Below, piece after piece: positions 37,736 to 47,265 of a stretch of 64,000 nt of DNA. Position 1 is the first letter of the stretch, and every line of letters begins with the position of its first letter. The notes beneath the pieces were generated by a model. That model had not been told where the DNA came from, ran no database searches, and saw nothing but the letters and a program-made list of their open reading frames with translations. The position numbers and the translations under genes were made by a program. The stretch is from CADEEX01 sp040081555 (GTDB lineage Bacteria > Acidobacteriota > Vicinamibacteria > Vicinamibacterales > CAVVIG01), in the NCBI GenBank assembly GCA_040081555.1, contig JBEBGG010000003.1:1-64000 (forward strand). Reading direction: 5' to 3'.

Positions 37736-38977
37736 GTGGCCTTCGGTCTCGATTCACGCAAAGCCGTCACCGTCGCGCGACAGCCCATTCTCGACACGAC
37801 CAGCCAGATCTTCGGCTACGAGCTGCTCTACCGCGGCCAGCAGGAGGCGTCGGCGGCCAGCGCCGATGACCTGACCCGCGCCCGCGTCCTGAGCGACGCC
37901 GTGCTCGGCGTTGGACTGGACGCGCTGACCAGTGGCCTGCGGGCGTTTGTGAACCTCAGCCACCACCTGCTGCTCGATGGTGCCGGGTCGCTGCTGCCAC
38001 CAGACAAGACCGTCCTCCAGCTCCACAACGAAATGCCAGTCGACCCCGCGGTCATCGAGACCTGCCAGCGGATGCAGGCCGAAGGCTACGCCTTGGCCCT
38101 CGATGGCTTTCGCCCCAACGGCCCGACCGAAGCACTCCTGCCGTATGTGCAGTTTGTCAAAGTCGACACCCAGAAGGTGTCGACCGGCGAGATGCGCATG
38201 ACGGCCATGCGCCTGCGCCCGCGACCCATCAAGTTGATCGCCGAGGGCGTTGAGACGGCGCAGACCGCCGAGATCGCCCGTGCCTGCGGCTACCACTACT
38301 TCCAGGGCTTCTACTTCTGCAAGCCGACGACATTTGCGCGCTCGCCACTGCCGGCGCGCCGGCTCGCGTACATGAACCTCCTGACCGCGATCAACCGGCC
38401 GAACCTGAGTCTCGAGGAGGTCGAGAACCTGGTCAAGCACGACGTCTCGCTCAGCTATCGCGTGTTGCGGTCGGTGAACTCCGCCGCGTTTGGACTGCAG
38501 CAGGAGGTGACCTCCATTCGCCGGGCGCTCGTGCTGCTCGGCGTCCATCAAATCCGCAAGTGGGCGTCGGTGTGGACCCTGGCCGGCCTCAGCGACGGCG
38601 GCACGCCGGAAGCCGTGTCGGTGGCCCTGGTGCGCGCGCGTTGCTGCGAGATGATCGGCGAGCAGACGCGCAATCCCGACGCCGGCGCCTTCTTCCTGCT
38701 GGGTCTCTGTTCGCTGCTCGACGTCATCCTCCAGCGGCCGATGGCCGACGCGCTCGCCGACATGCCGCTGCCAGCGCCGGTCAGGGACGCCATTCTCGGC
38801 AAGCACAACCAGGCCCGCGTCGTGCTCGACACGATCACCGCCTACGAACAAGGACTCTGGGACCCGGCCAGCACCGGTGCCGCCACGCTCGGCCTCGACG
38901 CCGACGCGCTCCCCCTCATCTACGCCGACGCGCTCTGCTGGGCGCGCGAGCTCTCGCGGCAGTCACAGGCCGCCTAA
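37736..38977 (+). CDS. EAL-HDOD protein (YuxH family)
   Basis: The N-terminal half resembles an EAL domain, beginning RQPILDTTSQIFGYELLYRG, but the signature Glu-Ala-Leu is replaced by Glu-Leu-Leu and other catalytic residues look degenerate, so it may bind rather than hydrolyse c-di-GMP. The C-terminal half (about residues 200-400) is an HDOD domain (NRPNLSLEEVENLVKHDVSLSYRVLRSVNSAAFGL), a metal-independent HD-like output module. A GGAGGAAC ribosome binding site precedes the GTG start. The following gene is a c-di-GMP-type HD-GYP protein, so both likely act in the same signalling unit. Confidence 0.85.
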   Translation: MAFGLDSRKAVTVARQPILDTTSQIFGYELLYRGQQEASAASADDLTRARVLSDAVLGVGLDALTSGLRAFVNLSHHLLLDGAGSLLPPDKTVLQLHNEMPVDPAVIETCQRMQAEGYALALDGFRPNGPTEALLPYVQFVKVDTQKVSTGEMRMTAMRLRPRPIKLIAEGVETAQTAEIARACGYHYFQGFYFCKPTTFARSPLPARRLAYMNLLTAINRPNLSLEEVENLVKHDVSLSYRVLRSVNSAAFGLQQEVTSIRRALVLLGVHQIRKWASVWTLAGLSDGGTPEAVSVALVRARCCEMIGEQTRNPDAGAFFLLGLCSLLDVILQRPMADALADMPLPAPVRDAILGKHNQARVVLDTITAYEQGLWDPASTGAATLGLDADALPLIYADALCWARELSRQSQAA

Positions 38978-38983
38978 CGCGTC

Positions 38984-40438
38984 ATGCCCGCCCCGCGTCC
39001 AACAGCCGACAGGCCGGCCACGATCGCCCTCGGTGACATCCTCACCGGGCTGTCGCATGCGCTCGACATCACGGAAGGCCAGGAGCGCGGCCACACGGCA
39101 CGGGCGTGCCTCATCGGCGTGCGCCTGGCTGCAATCATCGGGTTATCAGACCTGGAACAGCGCGACCTGTTCTATGCGCTCCTCATCAAGGACGCCGGCG
39201 GCTCCAGCAACTCGTCGCACCTCTACCAGCTCTTCTCGCAGGGCACCGCGCCTCGCGAGATGAACCTCCGCGACTGGCGCAGCCTGGTGCGTGAGTCGGG
39301 TTACGCACGCGAGTATGCCGGCATCGGCGGTTCGATCTGGGAACGCCTCGCGCACGTCGGACACCTCTCGAAGGCGGGCCGTGCAGAACGACGCTCGCTG
39401 TTCCGCATTCGCTCCAGCCGCGGCGCGCGCATGGCGATCGGGCTCGGACTCTCGGAGGCCTCGGCCACGGCCATCCGCTCGATGGACGAACATTGGGACG
39501 GCGGCGGCGATCCACAGGGACTACGCGGTGAGGAGATTCCGCTGCTGGCCCGCATCATTGGCCTCTCGCAGGTCGCTGAGGTCTTTGCGCACACACAAAG
39601 TCAGGATGCCGCGCTGGCGGTCGTCGAGCGGCGCAGCGGCCGCTGGTTCGACCCTGCGCTGGTCACGGCATTCCGCACGCTCGTTGGCGACGCCGCGTTC
39701 TGGACCTCGCTCCGGCAGGAGTCGGTGGACGAGTTGGTGAAAGCCGTCGAGCCCGCGCAAGTGCGCATCGTCGCCGACGAGGCCCGCCTCGATCAGATCG
39801 CCGACGCCTTCGCCTCGCTCATCGACGCCAAGTCGCCCTACACGAGCGACCACTCACGGCGTGTGGCGCACCTGGCGGTCGTAATCGGCGAGCGTCTCGG
39901 ATTCACCGTGCCGGAGCTGACGCGGCTCCGCCGTGCGGCGCTCCTCCATGACATCGGCAAACTCGGTGTTCCAAGTCGTGTGCTCGAAAAGCCCGGCGCC
40001 CTGACGCCAGACGAGTGGGACCTCATCAGGTTGCATCCCGCGCACACGCTCCAGATTCTGCAGGCGGTGCCGGGCTTCAGCGATTTCGCGTTCGACGCCG
40101 CCTGCCACCACGAAAAACTGGATGGCAGCGGCTATTACCACGGCTACACCGGCGACCAACTGAGTCAGACCGCCCGCGCACTCACGGTGGCGGACATGGC
40201 CGATGCGCTGCTGACGGATCGGCCATACCGTCAGGCGCTCGAACCCTTCGACGCGCTACGCATTCTGCATGGTGACTGCATCGCGGGCCAACTGTGCCCG
40301 GACAGTGTCGACGCGTTCACCGATTACGTCGCCGAACGATTGACCGCCGCCGAAGTTCAGCCGCCGGTTGAATTCGATGACGACCTCGATCACGAACCCG
40401 ATCACCACACAGACGATCTGACGACGCGCCTGCAGTAA
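38984..40438 (+). CDS. HD-GYP domain protein with an additional degenerate HD domain
   Basis: The N-terminal part looks like a degenerate HD domain (HTARACLIGVRLAAIIGL, then KDAGGSSN where an HD pair is expected) followed by MDEHWDGGGDPQGLRGEEIPLLARI, a GYP-like loop. The C-terminal part is a full HD-GYP domain: HSRRVAHLAVVIGERL, LLHDIGKLGVPSRVLEKPG, and HHEKLDGSGYYHGYTGDQL. In the last motif the canonical GYP reads GYY. HD-GYP enzymes cleave c-di-GMP. It is 6 bases after the EAL-HDOD gene and likely co-transcribed. Confidence 0.85.
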   Translation: MPAPRPTADRPATIALGDILTGLSHALDITEGQERGHTARACLIGVRLAAIIGLSDLEQRDLFYALLIKDAGGSSNSSHLYQLFSQGTAPREMNLRDWRSLVRESGYAREYAGIGGSIWERLAHVGHLSKAGRAERRSLFRIRSSRGARMAIGLGLSEASATAIRSMDEHWDGGGDPQGLRGEEIPLLARIIGLSQVAEVFAHTQSQDAALAVVERRSGRWFDPALVTAFRTLVGDAAFWTSLRQESVDELVKAVEPAQVRIVADEARLDQIADAFASLIDAKSPYTSDHSRRVAHLAVVIGERLGFTVPELTRLRRAALLHDIGKLGVPSRVLEKPGALTPDEWDLIRLHPAHTLQILQAVPGFSDFAFDAACHHEKLDGSGYYHGYTGDQLSQTARALTVADMADALLTDRPYRQALEPFDALRILHGDCIAGQLCPDSVDAFTDYVAERLTAAEVQPPVEFDDDLDHEPDHHTDDLTTRLQ

Positions 40439-40449
40439 TCGAAAGCGCG

Positions 40450-41322
40450 TCACGGTCGACCGAGCAGTTCCAGCACCGAGAGCGAATCGACCCGCGCACC
40501 AGCCACGGTGACGGCCCAATGCAGATGCGGCCCAGTCACTCGTCCCGTGGCACCGACCAGTCCGAGCTGTTGACCAGCGTCCGCCTCGTCGCCTTCTTTC
40601 ACGTCGAGCCGAGACAAGTGCGCCAGCAGCGAGAAGACTCCCAAGCCGTGGTCGATGATGACGGTGTTGCCGGTGAAGTAGAGCTCGCGGGCACACACCA
40701 CGCGCCCGCGGTTGGGAGCCTGGATCGGCGTGCCTGACGGGCTGAGGAAATCCGTCCCTGCGTGTGGACTGCGACGCGCACCGTTGTAGACGCTGCGGGT
40801 GCCGAATCGGCTGTTGGCGGCTTGCGGTACCGGCCTGACAAAGGGGGCCGCCCAGAGGCGCACGGGAGCGGACTGCGCGAACACCTCACGCGTGAAGGCC
40901 TGTTCGCGGGTGATGCGCGCCAGCACGTCTGGCGGCGGGTTGACGAAATCCGGTGCGACGCTCAGGGTGCGCGTGGGAAACACGCGCCGCGCAATCGTCA
41001 ACGTGTGCGTGGCCCGGCGCACGTCTGCGCCGTCAATCGCTTGCACATTGGCGACAAACGCACCAGGGCGCTGCTCCAGGTCGATGCCGACGAGCACCTG
41101 CCACCGACTCCCGCCGAGCGGATATCCGGCCACGGTGCGGCCAAACACCGTGACGCGCACCTCGGTCACTGGCGGCGGCACATCGAGCGTGAACACCACC
41201 AGCTCACCCGGCGTGAAGCTCCGAGCCTTCACGTCCACACCGAACGGTGCGTCAGCCGAACGGACAGCGAGCGGCACCAGCACGCAACACAGCAGGACGA
41301 GCAGAACACGACGAGCCGTCAC
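40450..41322 (-). CDS. Secreted M23 family peptidase (LytM-like)
   Basis: A signal peptide (through about residue 22) is followed by a beta-sandwich region and a C-terminal M23 zinc peptidase domain. HAGTDFL supplies the first His and Asp ligands and GPHLHWA the second His ligand, with GNTVIIDHGLG in between. These residues fit the HxxxD...HxH motif of peptidoglycan endopeptidases. The enzyme probably acts on cell-wall crosslinks in the periplasm. It is convergent with the HD-GYP gene and divergent from the DUF4159 gene. Confidence 0.9.
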   Translation of the reverse strand: MTARRVLLVLLCCVLVPLAVRSADAPFGVDVKARSFTPGELVVFTLDVPPPVTEVRVTVFGRTVAGYPLGGSRWQVLVGIDLEQRPGAFVANVQAIDGADVRRATHTLTIARRVFPTRTLSVAPDFVNPPPDVLARITREQAFTREVFAQSAPVRLWAAPFVRPVPQAANSRFGTRSVYNGARRSPHAGTDFLSPSGTPIQAPNRGRVVCARELYFTGNTVIIDHGLGVFSLLAHLSRLDVKEGDEADAGQQLGLVGATGRVTGPHLHWAVTVAGARVDSLSVLELLGRP

Positions 41323-41362
41323 GCCGCGTATTGTCCCTCCGTTTTCGACCTACACTTGGCGC

Positions 41363-42181
41363 ATGCGCGTCGGTCGCATTACGGCGGTCGGAATCGGGGT
41401 GCTGCTGGCCGCCTCCCTCGCGGCGGCCCAGTTTGGCCGCAGTCGCGGTGGCGTTGGCCGGCGTGCGGCGTTTGCAAAATCTGAAGACTTCGACGGCGGC
41501 TTCCAGTTCTGCCGCCTGGTGGTGCGTGAATCACGCCAGGGTGATGGTGCCGGCTGGAACGTCGACTACCCGCGCGCTGACATCAACCTCTCGATTCGGC
41601 TGTCCGAGCTGACCAAGACCTCCGTCAGCATGGATGAGGCCAGGGAACCGAAGATCCTCCTCGTCAACCTCGGCGCGCCCGAGCTGTTTCATTGCGGCTT
41701 CGTGATGTTGACCGAGCCCGGCGCCGCCTACTTCACGCCTGAGGAGGCCGCGAACCTCAAGAAGTATCTGCTGCAGGGTGGCTTTCTGTGGGCCGACGAT
41801 TTCTGGGGCGAGTACGCCTGGGACTTCTTCGAGAACCAGATCCGCCAGGCGCTCCCGTCAACGACGTATCCGATTGTCGATCTACCCCGCACGCATCCGA
41901 TCTTCATGCAGACACTCAACGCCACGCAGGTGCCGCAGATTCCCGGCATCGGCTACTGGGATGGCGGCGGCCGCACCTGGGAACGCAGCCGGCGGGAGAA
42001 CCAGGCCCATTTCCGCGCCATCAACGACGCACATGGCCGAATCATGGTGCTGTTCACGCACGATACCGACTTTGGCGATGCCTACGAACGCGAATCGGAG
42101 AACCCCGAGTACTTCATGAAGTTCTCCGTGCCCGGCTATGCGTTTGGCATCAACGTCATCACCTACGCGATGACCCACTGA
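41363..42181 (+). CDS. Secreted DUF4159 protein
   Basis: The start is placed at the ATG before the signal peptide (MRVGRITAVGIGVLLAASLAAA); a longer in-frame extension runs antisense through the M23 gene and is not supported. The mature domain begins FQFCRLVVRESRQGDGAGW and contains ADINLSIRLSELTKT, YFTPEEAANLKKYLLQGGFLWADDFWG and HPIF, which are typical DUF4159 motifs. Function is unknown; such proteins occur widely in Acidobacteriota. It is followed after 15 bases by the membrane GT gene. Confidence 0.8.
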   Translation: MRVGRITAVGIGVLLAASLAAAQFGRSRGGVGRRAAFAKSEDFDGGFQFCRLVVRESRQGDGAGWNVDYPRADINLSIRLSELTKTSVSMDEAREPKILLVNLGAPELFHCGFVMLTEPGAAYFTPEEAANLKKYLLQGGFLWADDFWGEYAWDFFENQIRQALPSTTYPIVDLPRTHPIFMQTLNATQVPQIPGIGYWDGGGRTWERSRRENQAHFRAINDAHGRIMVLFTHDTDFGDAYERESENPEYFMKFSVPGYAFGINVITYAMTH

Positions 42182-42196
42182 CGTGAGGCACTCCTA

Positions 42197-43558
42197 GTGG
42201 CTGGCGTCAGCCGGACCGTCAACGCCGCCGCGCTCTGGGTGACGGCGTGTCTTGCACTGGTCTACCTCCCCGACATCGGACGCGGCTTCATCAAGGACGA
42301 CTACGGCTGGATCGCCTCGAGCCATGTGACGGACCTCCACTCGCTGTGGCGAATGTTCACCACAACGCCGATGGGGTTCTATCGTCCGCTGGTCTCGCTA
42401 TCGTTTGGCCTCAACGAGGTCGTCGCCACGGGTCCCTTCACCTATGCGCTCACGAACCTGCTGCTGGTCGTCGCCATTGCCACCAGCATCTGGCGACTGG
42501 GCCAGCGTCTGGGCCTTCCCTCGGCCGCGGCGCTCTTCTCAGCGGCCGTGTGGGCGTTCAACATGCACGGCATCAACATGTCCGTGCTGTGGATCAGCGG
42601 CCGCACCTCGCTGCTCGGCACGTTGTTCGCGGTCCTGGCCGGACTCGCCTTCACGGCGTCACGACCGCTGCTGACCGGCCTGCTCACGCTGGCCGCGCTC
42701 TTGAGCAAAGAAGAACCGTTGCTCCTCCCCCTGGTGTTCGCTCTCTGGACGCTGATTGACACGCGCCGCCTGACGTTACTCGGCGGACAGCCAGCCCCAC
42801 GCCTCCGGTCGCTCTGGCCGGCGGTGGCCGCGGTCGTGATCTATCTGGCGATGCGTTCGCAGACGGCTGCGCTCACCCCCGCCAACGCACCGGACTTCTA
42901 TCGCCTCAGCGCCGCCGCCATCGGTGGCAACATGATCCAATACCTCGATCGGTCACTGACCTTCCCCGCCGCCCTGCTGCTACTCGGGTCCCTCGGGATC
43001 ACGCGGCCCCTCTTCGCACTGACGGCGACAGAGCGCGGAGTGCTCATGAAGGGTCTGGCGTGGCTGGTGCTCGGATTCGGCCTCACCATCATGCTGCCAG
43101 TCCGATCGAGCCTCTACGTGCTGCTGCCATCGGTCGGCTCGGCGCTGGCGGCGGGTGCCGTAGGCGCCGCGCTCTGGCGCAGCATGAAGCAGCCACGCCT
43201 CGCGCGCTGGGCTCTCGTCATGCTTCCGCTGGCACTGTGGCCGGTCTACCACTCCCGCAACGCGCGCATCCGGAACGAGGCCGTGCTCGCCAGCCACACG
43301 CTGACGACGATCGGCGAGACAGTCCGCCGTTCGCACCCGTCCAGCATCGTCATCATCTCCACACCCTCTGATCGCCCCTCGATCGCCGACGCGTTTGCCG
43401 AGGCACTGCCGATCGCGCTCACACTGTTTGTCCCTGAAGCCGCCGCAACCACGGTGACCGTTCGAACACACGGGAACGACACTCGACCGGGCGATGCGGT
43501 CTACGTCGTCAACGAAACCCGGTTGCAGCCCTTCGAAACGCCCGTAACCGTGAAGTAA
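42197..43558 (+). CDS. Polytopic membrane protein, GT-C-like
   Basis: A 453-residue protein beginning with GTG, with about ten hydrophobic segments. The first loop reads GRGFIKDDYGWI, with the acidic Asp-Asp pair expected in GT-C glycosyltransferases that use polyprenyl-phosphate sugars. The region AVWAFNMHGINMSVLWISGRTSLLG and LLSKEEPLLLPLVF are typical of bacterial TMTC-like/DUF1736 proteins. The C-terminal 100 residues are soluble. Placed just before a GT8-like gene, it is likely part of the glycan pathway. Confidence 0.65.
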   Translation: MAGVSRTVNAAALWVTACLALVYLPDIGRGFIKDDYGWIASSHVTDLHSLWRMFTTTPMGFYRPLVSLSFGLNEVVATGPFTYALTNLLLVVAIATSIWRLGQRLGLPSAAALFSAAVWAFNMHGINMSVLWISGRTSLLGTLFAVLAGLAFTASRPLLTGLLTLAALLSKEEPLLLPLVFALWTLIDTRRLTLLGGQPAPRLRSLWPAVAAVVIYLAMRSQTAALTPANAPDFYRLSAAAIGGNMIQYLDRSLTFPAALLLLGSLGITRPLFALTATERGVLMKGLAWLVLGFGLTIMLPVRSSLYVLLPSVGSALAAGAVGAALWRSMKQPRLARWALVMLPLALWPVYHSRNARIRNEAVLASHTLTTIGETVRRSHPSSIVIISTPSDRPSIADAFAEALPIALTLFVPEAAATTVTVRTHGNDTRPGDAVYVVNETRLQPFETPVTVK

Positions 43559-43581
43559 ACTCGTCTGGCCTCCGGCCACTG

Positions 43582-44343
43582 ATGAGTAGTACTGATTCTT
43601 CTCAAGGCGTCCTGTACATCGCGACAGGCGCGAAGTACATCCGCGCGGCCATTCGCTCAGCGGAAACCGTCCGGGCGCATTGCCCTGGCCTCGCCATCCA
43701 TCTCTTTGCCGACTGGCAGCAGCACGGCTTCGACTTCGGCGCATCGCCACACCCGTTTTCGTCGGTCGAGCAGGTCACCGACCCGAATCGGCGCTCCAAA
43801 GTGGACTACATGGCACGCTCGCCGTTTGACCACACACTCTTTCTCGACACCGACACCGCGGTCGTGAGGGACGTCCGGGGCGTGTTCGGCCTACTCGACC
43901 GCTTCGACGTCGCGGCGAGCCACGCACCCCGCCGTCCCACCTCGGGAAACCGCCACGTGTGGCGTGTGGCGATGCCGCATGCGTTTCCACAATTCAACAG
44001 CGGTGTCTTCCTGTTCCGAAAGTCGCCTGCTGTGGTGACGCTGCTTGACCAATGGCGGCACCACTATCACAGCGCGGGCTTCCCCCAGGATCAGGTGACG
44101 CTGCGAGAGCTCCTGTGGCTGAGCGACCTGCGCATTGCGACGCTGCCGCCGGAATACAACGTCCGCTTCATGAAGTACCACTACATGTGGGCAAAGCGCG
44201 AAGCCTCAACGTACATCTTCCACCGCCGGCGCTATCACGACGGGCCGTTCTTTCGTGTGCACAAGTGGATCCGCAGAGTCCGCCGGGCGTTAGCTCGCAG
44301 GGGTCTTGGACCACGCCGCTGGCTGGACGATGCGCCGAAATGA
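43582..44343 (+). CDS. Nucleotide-diphospho-sugar transferase (GT-A, GT8-like)
   Basis: A 253-residue cytosolic protein with FDHTLFLDTDTAVVRDV, where the DxD motif binds metal and the sugar nucleotide, and FNSGVFLFRKSP, a common motif in this fold. The N-terminal VLYIATGAKYIRAAIRSAETVRAHCPG is the first strand-helix of the Rossmann-like GT-A fold. It ends in ATGA overlap with the sulfotransferase gene, showing coupled translation. The sugar substrate is not known. Confidence 0.75.
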   Translation: MSSTDSSQGVLYIATGAKYIRAAIRSAETVRAHCPGLAIHLFADWQQHGFDFGASPHPFSSVEQVTDPNRRSKVDYMARSPFDHTLFLDTDTAVVRDVRGVFGLLDRFDVAASHAPRRPTSGNRHVWRVAMPHAFPQFNSGVFLFRKSPAVVTLLDQWRHHYHSAGFPQDQVTLRELLWLSDLRIATLPPEYNVRFMKYHYMWAKREASTYIFHRRRYHDGPFFRVHKWIRRVRRALARRGLGPRRWLDDAPK

Positions 44344-45239
44344 CGTCTGCTGGGCCATTGCCCACCTTCCTCGTCATCGGCGCTGCCAAGGCAGGGACGA
44401 CCACGCTGTACGAAATCCTGCGTCAGCATCCACAGGTGTTCCTGCCGTCAACCAAGGAGCCGGCGTTCTTTTGCGACGACGAGTACTACGAGCAGGGCGC
44501 CGACTGGTATCGGCGGACGTATTTTGGCGGGGCTGGCGGCCGTGTGAGCGGCGAGGCCACCTCCACCTACCTGTTCTGGAGCGGCAAGGTCGTGCCACGG
44601 CTGCAACACACCTACGGCGCGCAGTTGCCACGCATCATCGCCATCTTCCGTGACCCGGTGGCGCTGGTCCACTCGTTCTACTGGCACAGCGTGCGTGAGG
44701 GGCGCGAAGATCTGGGCCTGCCAGAAGCACTCGCTGCAGAGCCTGAGCGGCTGGCCCAACACGACGCCTTCCTCCGTCGTCGCGGCCGCATCGTCTACAG
44801 CTACCGCCAGATTGCCCGATACGCGTCACACCTCCAGCCGTTTCTCGCCAGCATTCCGCCAGCGCGCCGGCTCTTTCTGTTGACCGAGGATCTCAGGGAT
44901 TCTGGCAGTCTGGTCAAGAAGCTGGAGGCGTTTCTCGAACTGGAGCAGACGGCGACGCTGCGGCCGGTTGTGAGTAACGCCGCCGCCTTGCCGAGAAGCC
45001 CGCAGTTGCACCGCTGGCTGCGGGGCCAGTCCCGGGTCAAGGACGCGGCAAAGCGCCTGCTGCCACGGAACGTGCGGCAATGGTTGAAGGCCCGCGCCAT
45101 CGACGCCAATCTGAAGCCGTTTCAGATTCCGCCGATCGACCCGACCATTGGCGACAACATCCGGCGCGGCTATGCCGAGGAAATGAAACGGCTCGAAGGC
45201 ATCATCGGACGCGATCTGTCGCACTGGTACGCGACATGA
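44340..45239 (+). CDS. Sulfotransferase (PF00685 type)
   Basis: The N-terminal GAAKAGTTTLYEILRQHPQ is the 5'-phosphosulfate loop of PAPS-dependent sulfotransferases, and IIAIFRDPVALVHSFYWHSVREG is the 3'-phosphate-binding motif. Between them lie YLFWSGKVVPRL and the acceptor region. The protein is 299 residues, the normal length of a bacterial sulfotransferase. Its ATG overlaps the GT8-like stop and its stop overlaps the next ATG. It probably adds sulfate to a surface glycan built by the neighbouring GT enzymes. Confidence 0.85.
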   Translation: MTSAGPLPTFLVIGAAKAGTTTLYEILRQHPQVFLPSTKEPAFFCDDEYYEQGADWYRRTYFGGAGGRVSGEATSTYLFWSGKVVPRLQHTYGAQLPRIIAIFRDPVALVHSFYWHSVREGREDLGLPEALAAEPERLAQHDAFLRRRGRIVYSYRQIARYASHLQPFLASIPPARRLFLLTEDLRDSGSLVKKLEAFLELEQTATLRPVVSNAAALPRSPQLHRWLRGQSRVKDAAKRLLPRNVRQWLKARAIDANLKPFQIPPIDPTIGDNIRRGYAEEMKRLEGIIGRDLSHWYAT

Positions 45240-46150
45240 CGACCACACCAGATGCTGGGCGCCCCCCCGACTGCATCATTATCGGCGCCGCAAAAGCGGG
45301 CACGACCTCGCTCTTCAACATGCTGTCTCAGCACCCGCAGGTTGCGGCGTCGCGCTTCAAGGAGGCAAAGTTCTTCAGCGACGATGCGCGGTTTGCCAAG
45401 GGGTGGGACTGGTACCAGGATGAGTATTTTTCCGGCGCACAGGCGTCGCAGATGCGCCTCGATGCGACCCCTGCGTACTTGACGTGGAGCGACAAGACGG
45501 CGCCTCGCATCCTGGCCACCTACCGCCAGCAGCCGGTGAAGCTTGTGGCGATTCTTCGCGACCCGGTGGCGCGCACGTATTCGCACTATCGGCATCGCGT
45601 CAGCCTCGGGCACGACACGCTGTCCTTTCGAGAAGCCGTCGCCCAGGAAGACCAGCGACTGCGTGCGGACTGGGAGACGTTGTCGCGCACCGGCAATGGC
45701 AAGTTCGGCTACATCCGCGCCAGTTGCTATGCGACGCGCCTCACGCCCTTCTTCGACCTGTTCGACCGCCAGGCGATCCATGTCATGCTGCAGGACGATC
45801 TGGCGCCTGATCGCATCCACGAGACGGTTAGGCGGCTGCTGACGTTTCTCGATCTCGATAGCACCATCACTCTGCGTCCAGTGCACCTCAACGTGCCGAC
45901 GCAGGCGCGTTCACAACTACTGGCCAGGCAGTACTGGCGTCTCAAGAAGACCGTGGCCAAGCGGATCGCGACGACGCTGATTCCGGCGTCGTGGCGCGAG
46001 CGAGCCGTTGGGCTCTTGTTTGCGGCGTCGACCAATCCACCGATGGAGCCCGATCTCGAGCGCATGCTTCGGCTTCGATTTGCCGACGAGGTCCGCGCGT
46101 GCGCGGCCCTGGTGCAGCGCGACCTGTCACACTGGCTCCCCTCGGCATGA
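45236..46150 (+). CDS. Sulfotransferase (PF00685 type), second copy
   Basis: It has the same layout as the preceding gene: IIIGAAKAGTTSLFNMLSQHPQ for the 5'-phosphosulfate loop and LVAILRDPVARTYSHYRHRVSLG for the 3'-phosphate motif. The two enzymes share these motifs but differ in acceptor regions, so they are likely diverged duplicates with different acceptor sites. The start overlaps the upstream stop by four bases and the stop overlaps the following ATG by four bases. Confidence 0.85.
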   Translation: MTTTPDAGRPPDCIIIGAAKAGTTSLFNMLSQHPQVAASRFKEAKFFSDDARFAKGWDWYQDEYFSGAQASQMRLDATPAYLTWSDKTAPRILATYRQQPVKLVAILRDPVARTYSHYRHRVSLGHDTLSFREAVAQEDQRLRADWETLSRTGNGKFGYIRASCYATRLTPFFDLFDRQAIHVMLQDDLAPDRIHETVRRLLTFLDLDSTITLRPVHLNVPTQARSQLLARQYWRLKKTVAKRIATTLIPASWRERAVGLLFAASTNPPMEPDLERMLRLRFADEVRACAALVQRDLSHWLPSA

Positions 46151-47265
46151 TCGCTCACGTGGCGGCACCCGCGCCTCACGTGGCGCTCGTGTTTTCGTCG
46201 TTGCAGGGCGCTGGCATCCAGCGCGTCATGCTGACGCTGGCCGAAGGATTCATCGCCCGCGGCCTGCGAGTGGACCTTGTGGTGGTCAACGCTGCCGGCG
46301 CTCTGCGGCAGGACGTGCCGCCGCAGGCGCGGCTCGTCGATCTGCGCGCACGCGGCGCACTCCACGGACTGCCGGCGCTGGTCCGATACTTCCGCCGGGA
46401 ACGGCCGCAGGCCGCGCTGTCCTCGCAGACCCATCACAACGTGGTCGCGATTGCGGCGCGGTGGCTGGCCGGCGTGCCGATGCGACTGGCGGTCAGCGTC
46501 CACGTCGCACTGGACGCGGTCCTCCGTGAATCGCCCGGCTGGAAGGAACGGACCTTTCCCCTGCTCGCCCGACTGCTCTACCCGCGCGCTGATGCGATCG
46601 TGGCCGTGTCCCAGGGAACAGCCGAAGGCTTCTCAAGAGCCACCGGCGTGCCGCTGGCCGCTGTCACCGTCATCCACAATCCCATCGTGACGCCGACGGT
46701 GTTCACCAGGGCGGCCATGCCGGTCGACCATCCGTGGTGTGCAGACACCGAGCCGCCGCTATTGCTGTCGGTCGGCAGACTCACCCGCCAGAAGGACCAC
46801 GACACACTGATTCGTGCCTTCGCGCTCGTCAGAGCCGCCAGACCAGCACGACTCATCATCCTGGGAGAGGGCGAAGATCGCCCGGCGCTCGAGCGCCTGG
46901 TCCACGCACTCGGGCTCGACGACGATGTGCAATTGCCTGGGTTCACGATCAACCCGCTGGCCTACATGGCCAACGCCAGGCTCTTTGTGTTGTCGTCGCG
47001 GTGGGAAGGATTTGGCAATGTGGTCGTCGAGGCGATGGCGTGCGGAACGCCCGTCGTCAGCACGGATTGCCCGAGCGGTCCGGCCGAGATTCTCGACGGC
47101 GGCGCGGTCGGCCGACTGACTCCCGTCGGCGACCCGAAGGCCCTCGCCGAGGCCATTTGCCTGGAACTCGACCACCCGACGCCGCCCGAGCGGCTGCGGG
47201 AGCGCGCCATGGCATTCACTGCCGACGCAGCCGTCGATCGCTACCTGCGCGTGTTGCTGCCATGA
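46147..47265 (+). CDS. Glycosyltransferase family 4
   Basis: A 372-residue GT-B enzyme. The N-terminal LQGAGIQRVMLTLAEGFIARGLRVDLV and the C-terminal LSVGRLTRQKDHDTLIRAF, RLIILGEGEDRPALERLV, and SSRWEGFGNVVVEAMACGTPVVSTDCPSGPAEIL are canonical GT4 motifs, with the conserved Glu of EX7E in the last one. It acts in the cytosol on a lipid-linked acceptor. It is coupled to the second sulfotransferase gene upstream and the next GT4 downstream. Confidence 0.9.
   Translation: MIAHVAAPAPHVALVFSSLQGAGIQRVMLTLAEGFIARGLRVDLVVVNAAGALRQDVPPQARLVDLRARGALHGLPALVRYFRRERPQAALSSQTHHNVVAIAARWLAGVPMRLAVSVHVALDAVLRESPGWKERTFPLLARLLYPRADAIVAVSQGTAEGFSRATGVPLAAVTVIHNPIVTPTVFTRAAMPVDHPWCADTEPPLLLSVGRLTRQKDHDTLIRAFALVRAARPARLIILGEGEDRPALERLVHALGLDDDVQLPGFTINPLAYMANARLFVLSSRWEGFGNVVVEAMACGTPVVSTDCPSGPAEILDGGAVGRLTPVGDPKALAEAICLELDHPTPPERLRERAMAFTADAAVDRYLRVLLP

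Noticed and set aside
37754..38851. A 365-codon open frame on the - strand
   Set aside because: It lies opposite the EAL-HDOD gene, which has domain-level support.
40799..41362. N-terminal extension of the DUF4159 gene
   Set aside because: The extension runs antisense through the M23 peptidase, and the signal peptide begins at the internal ATG 41363.
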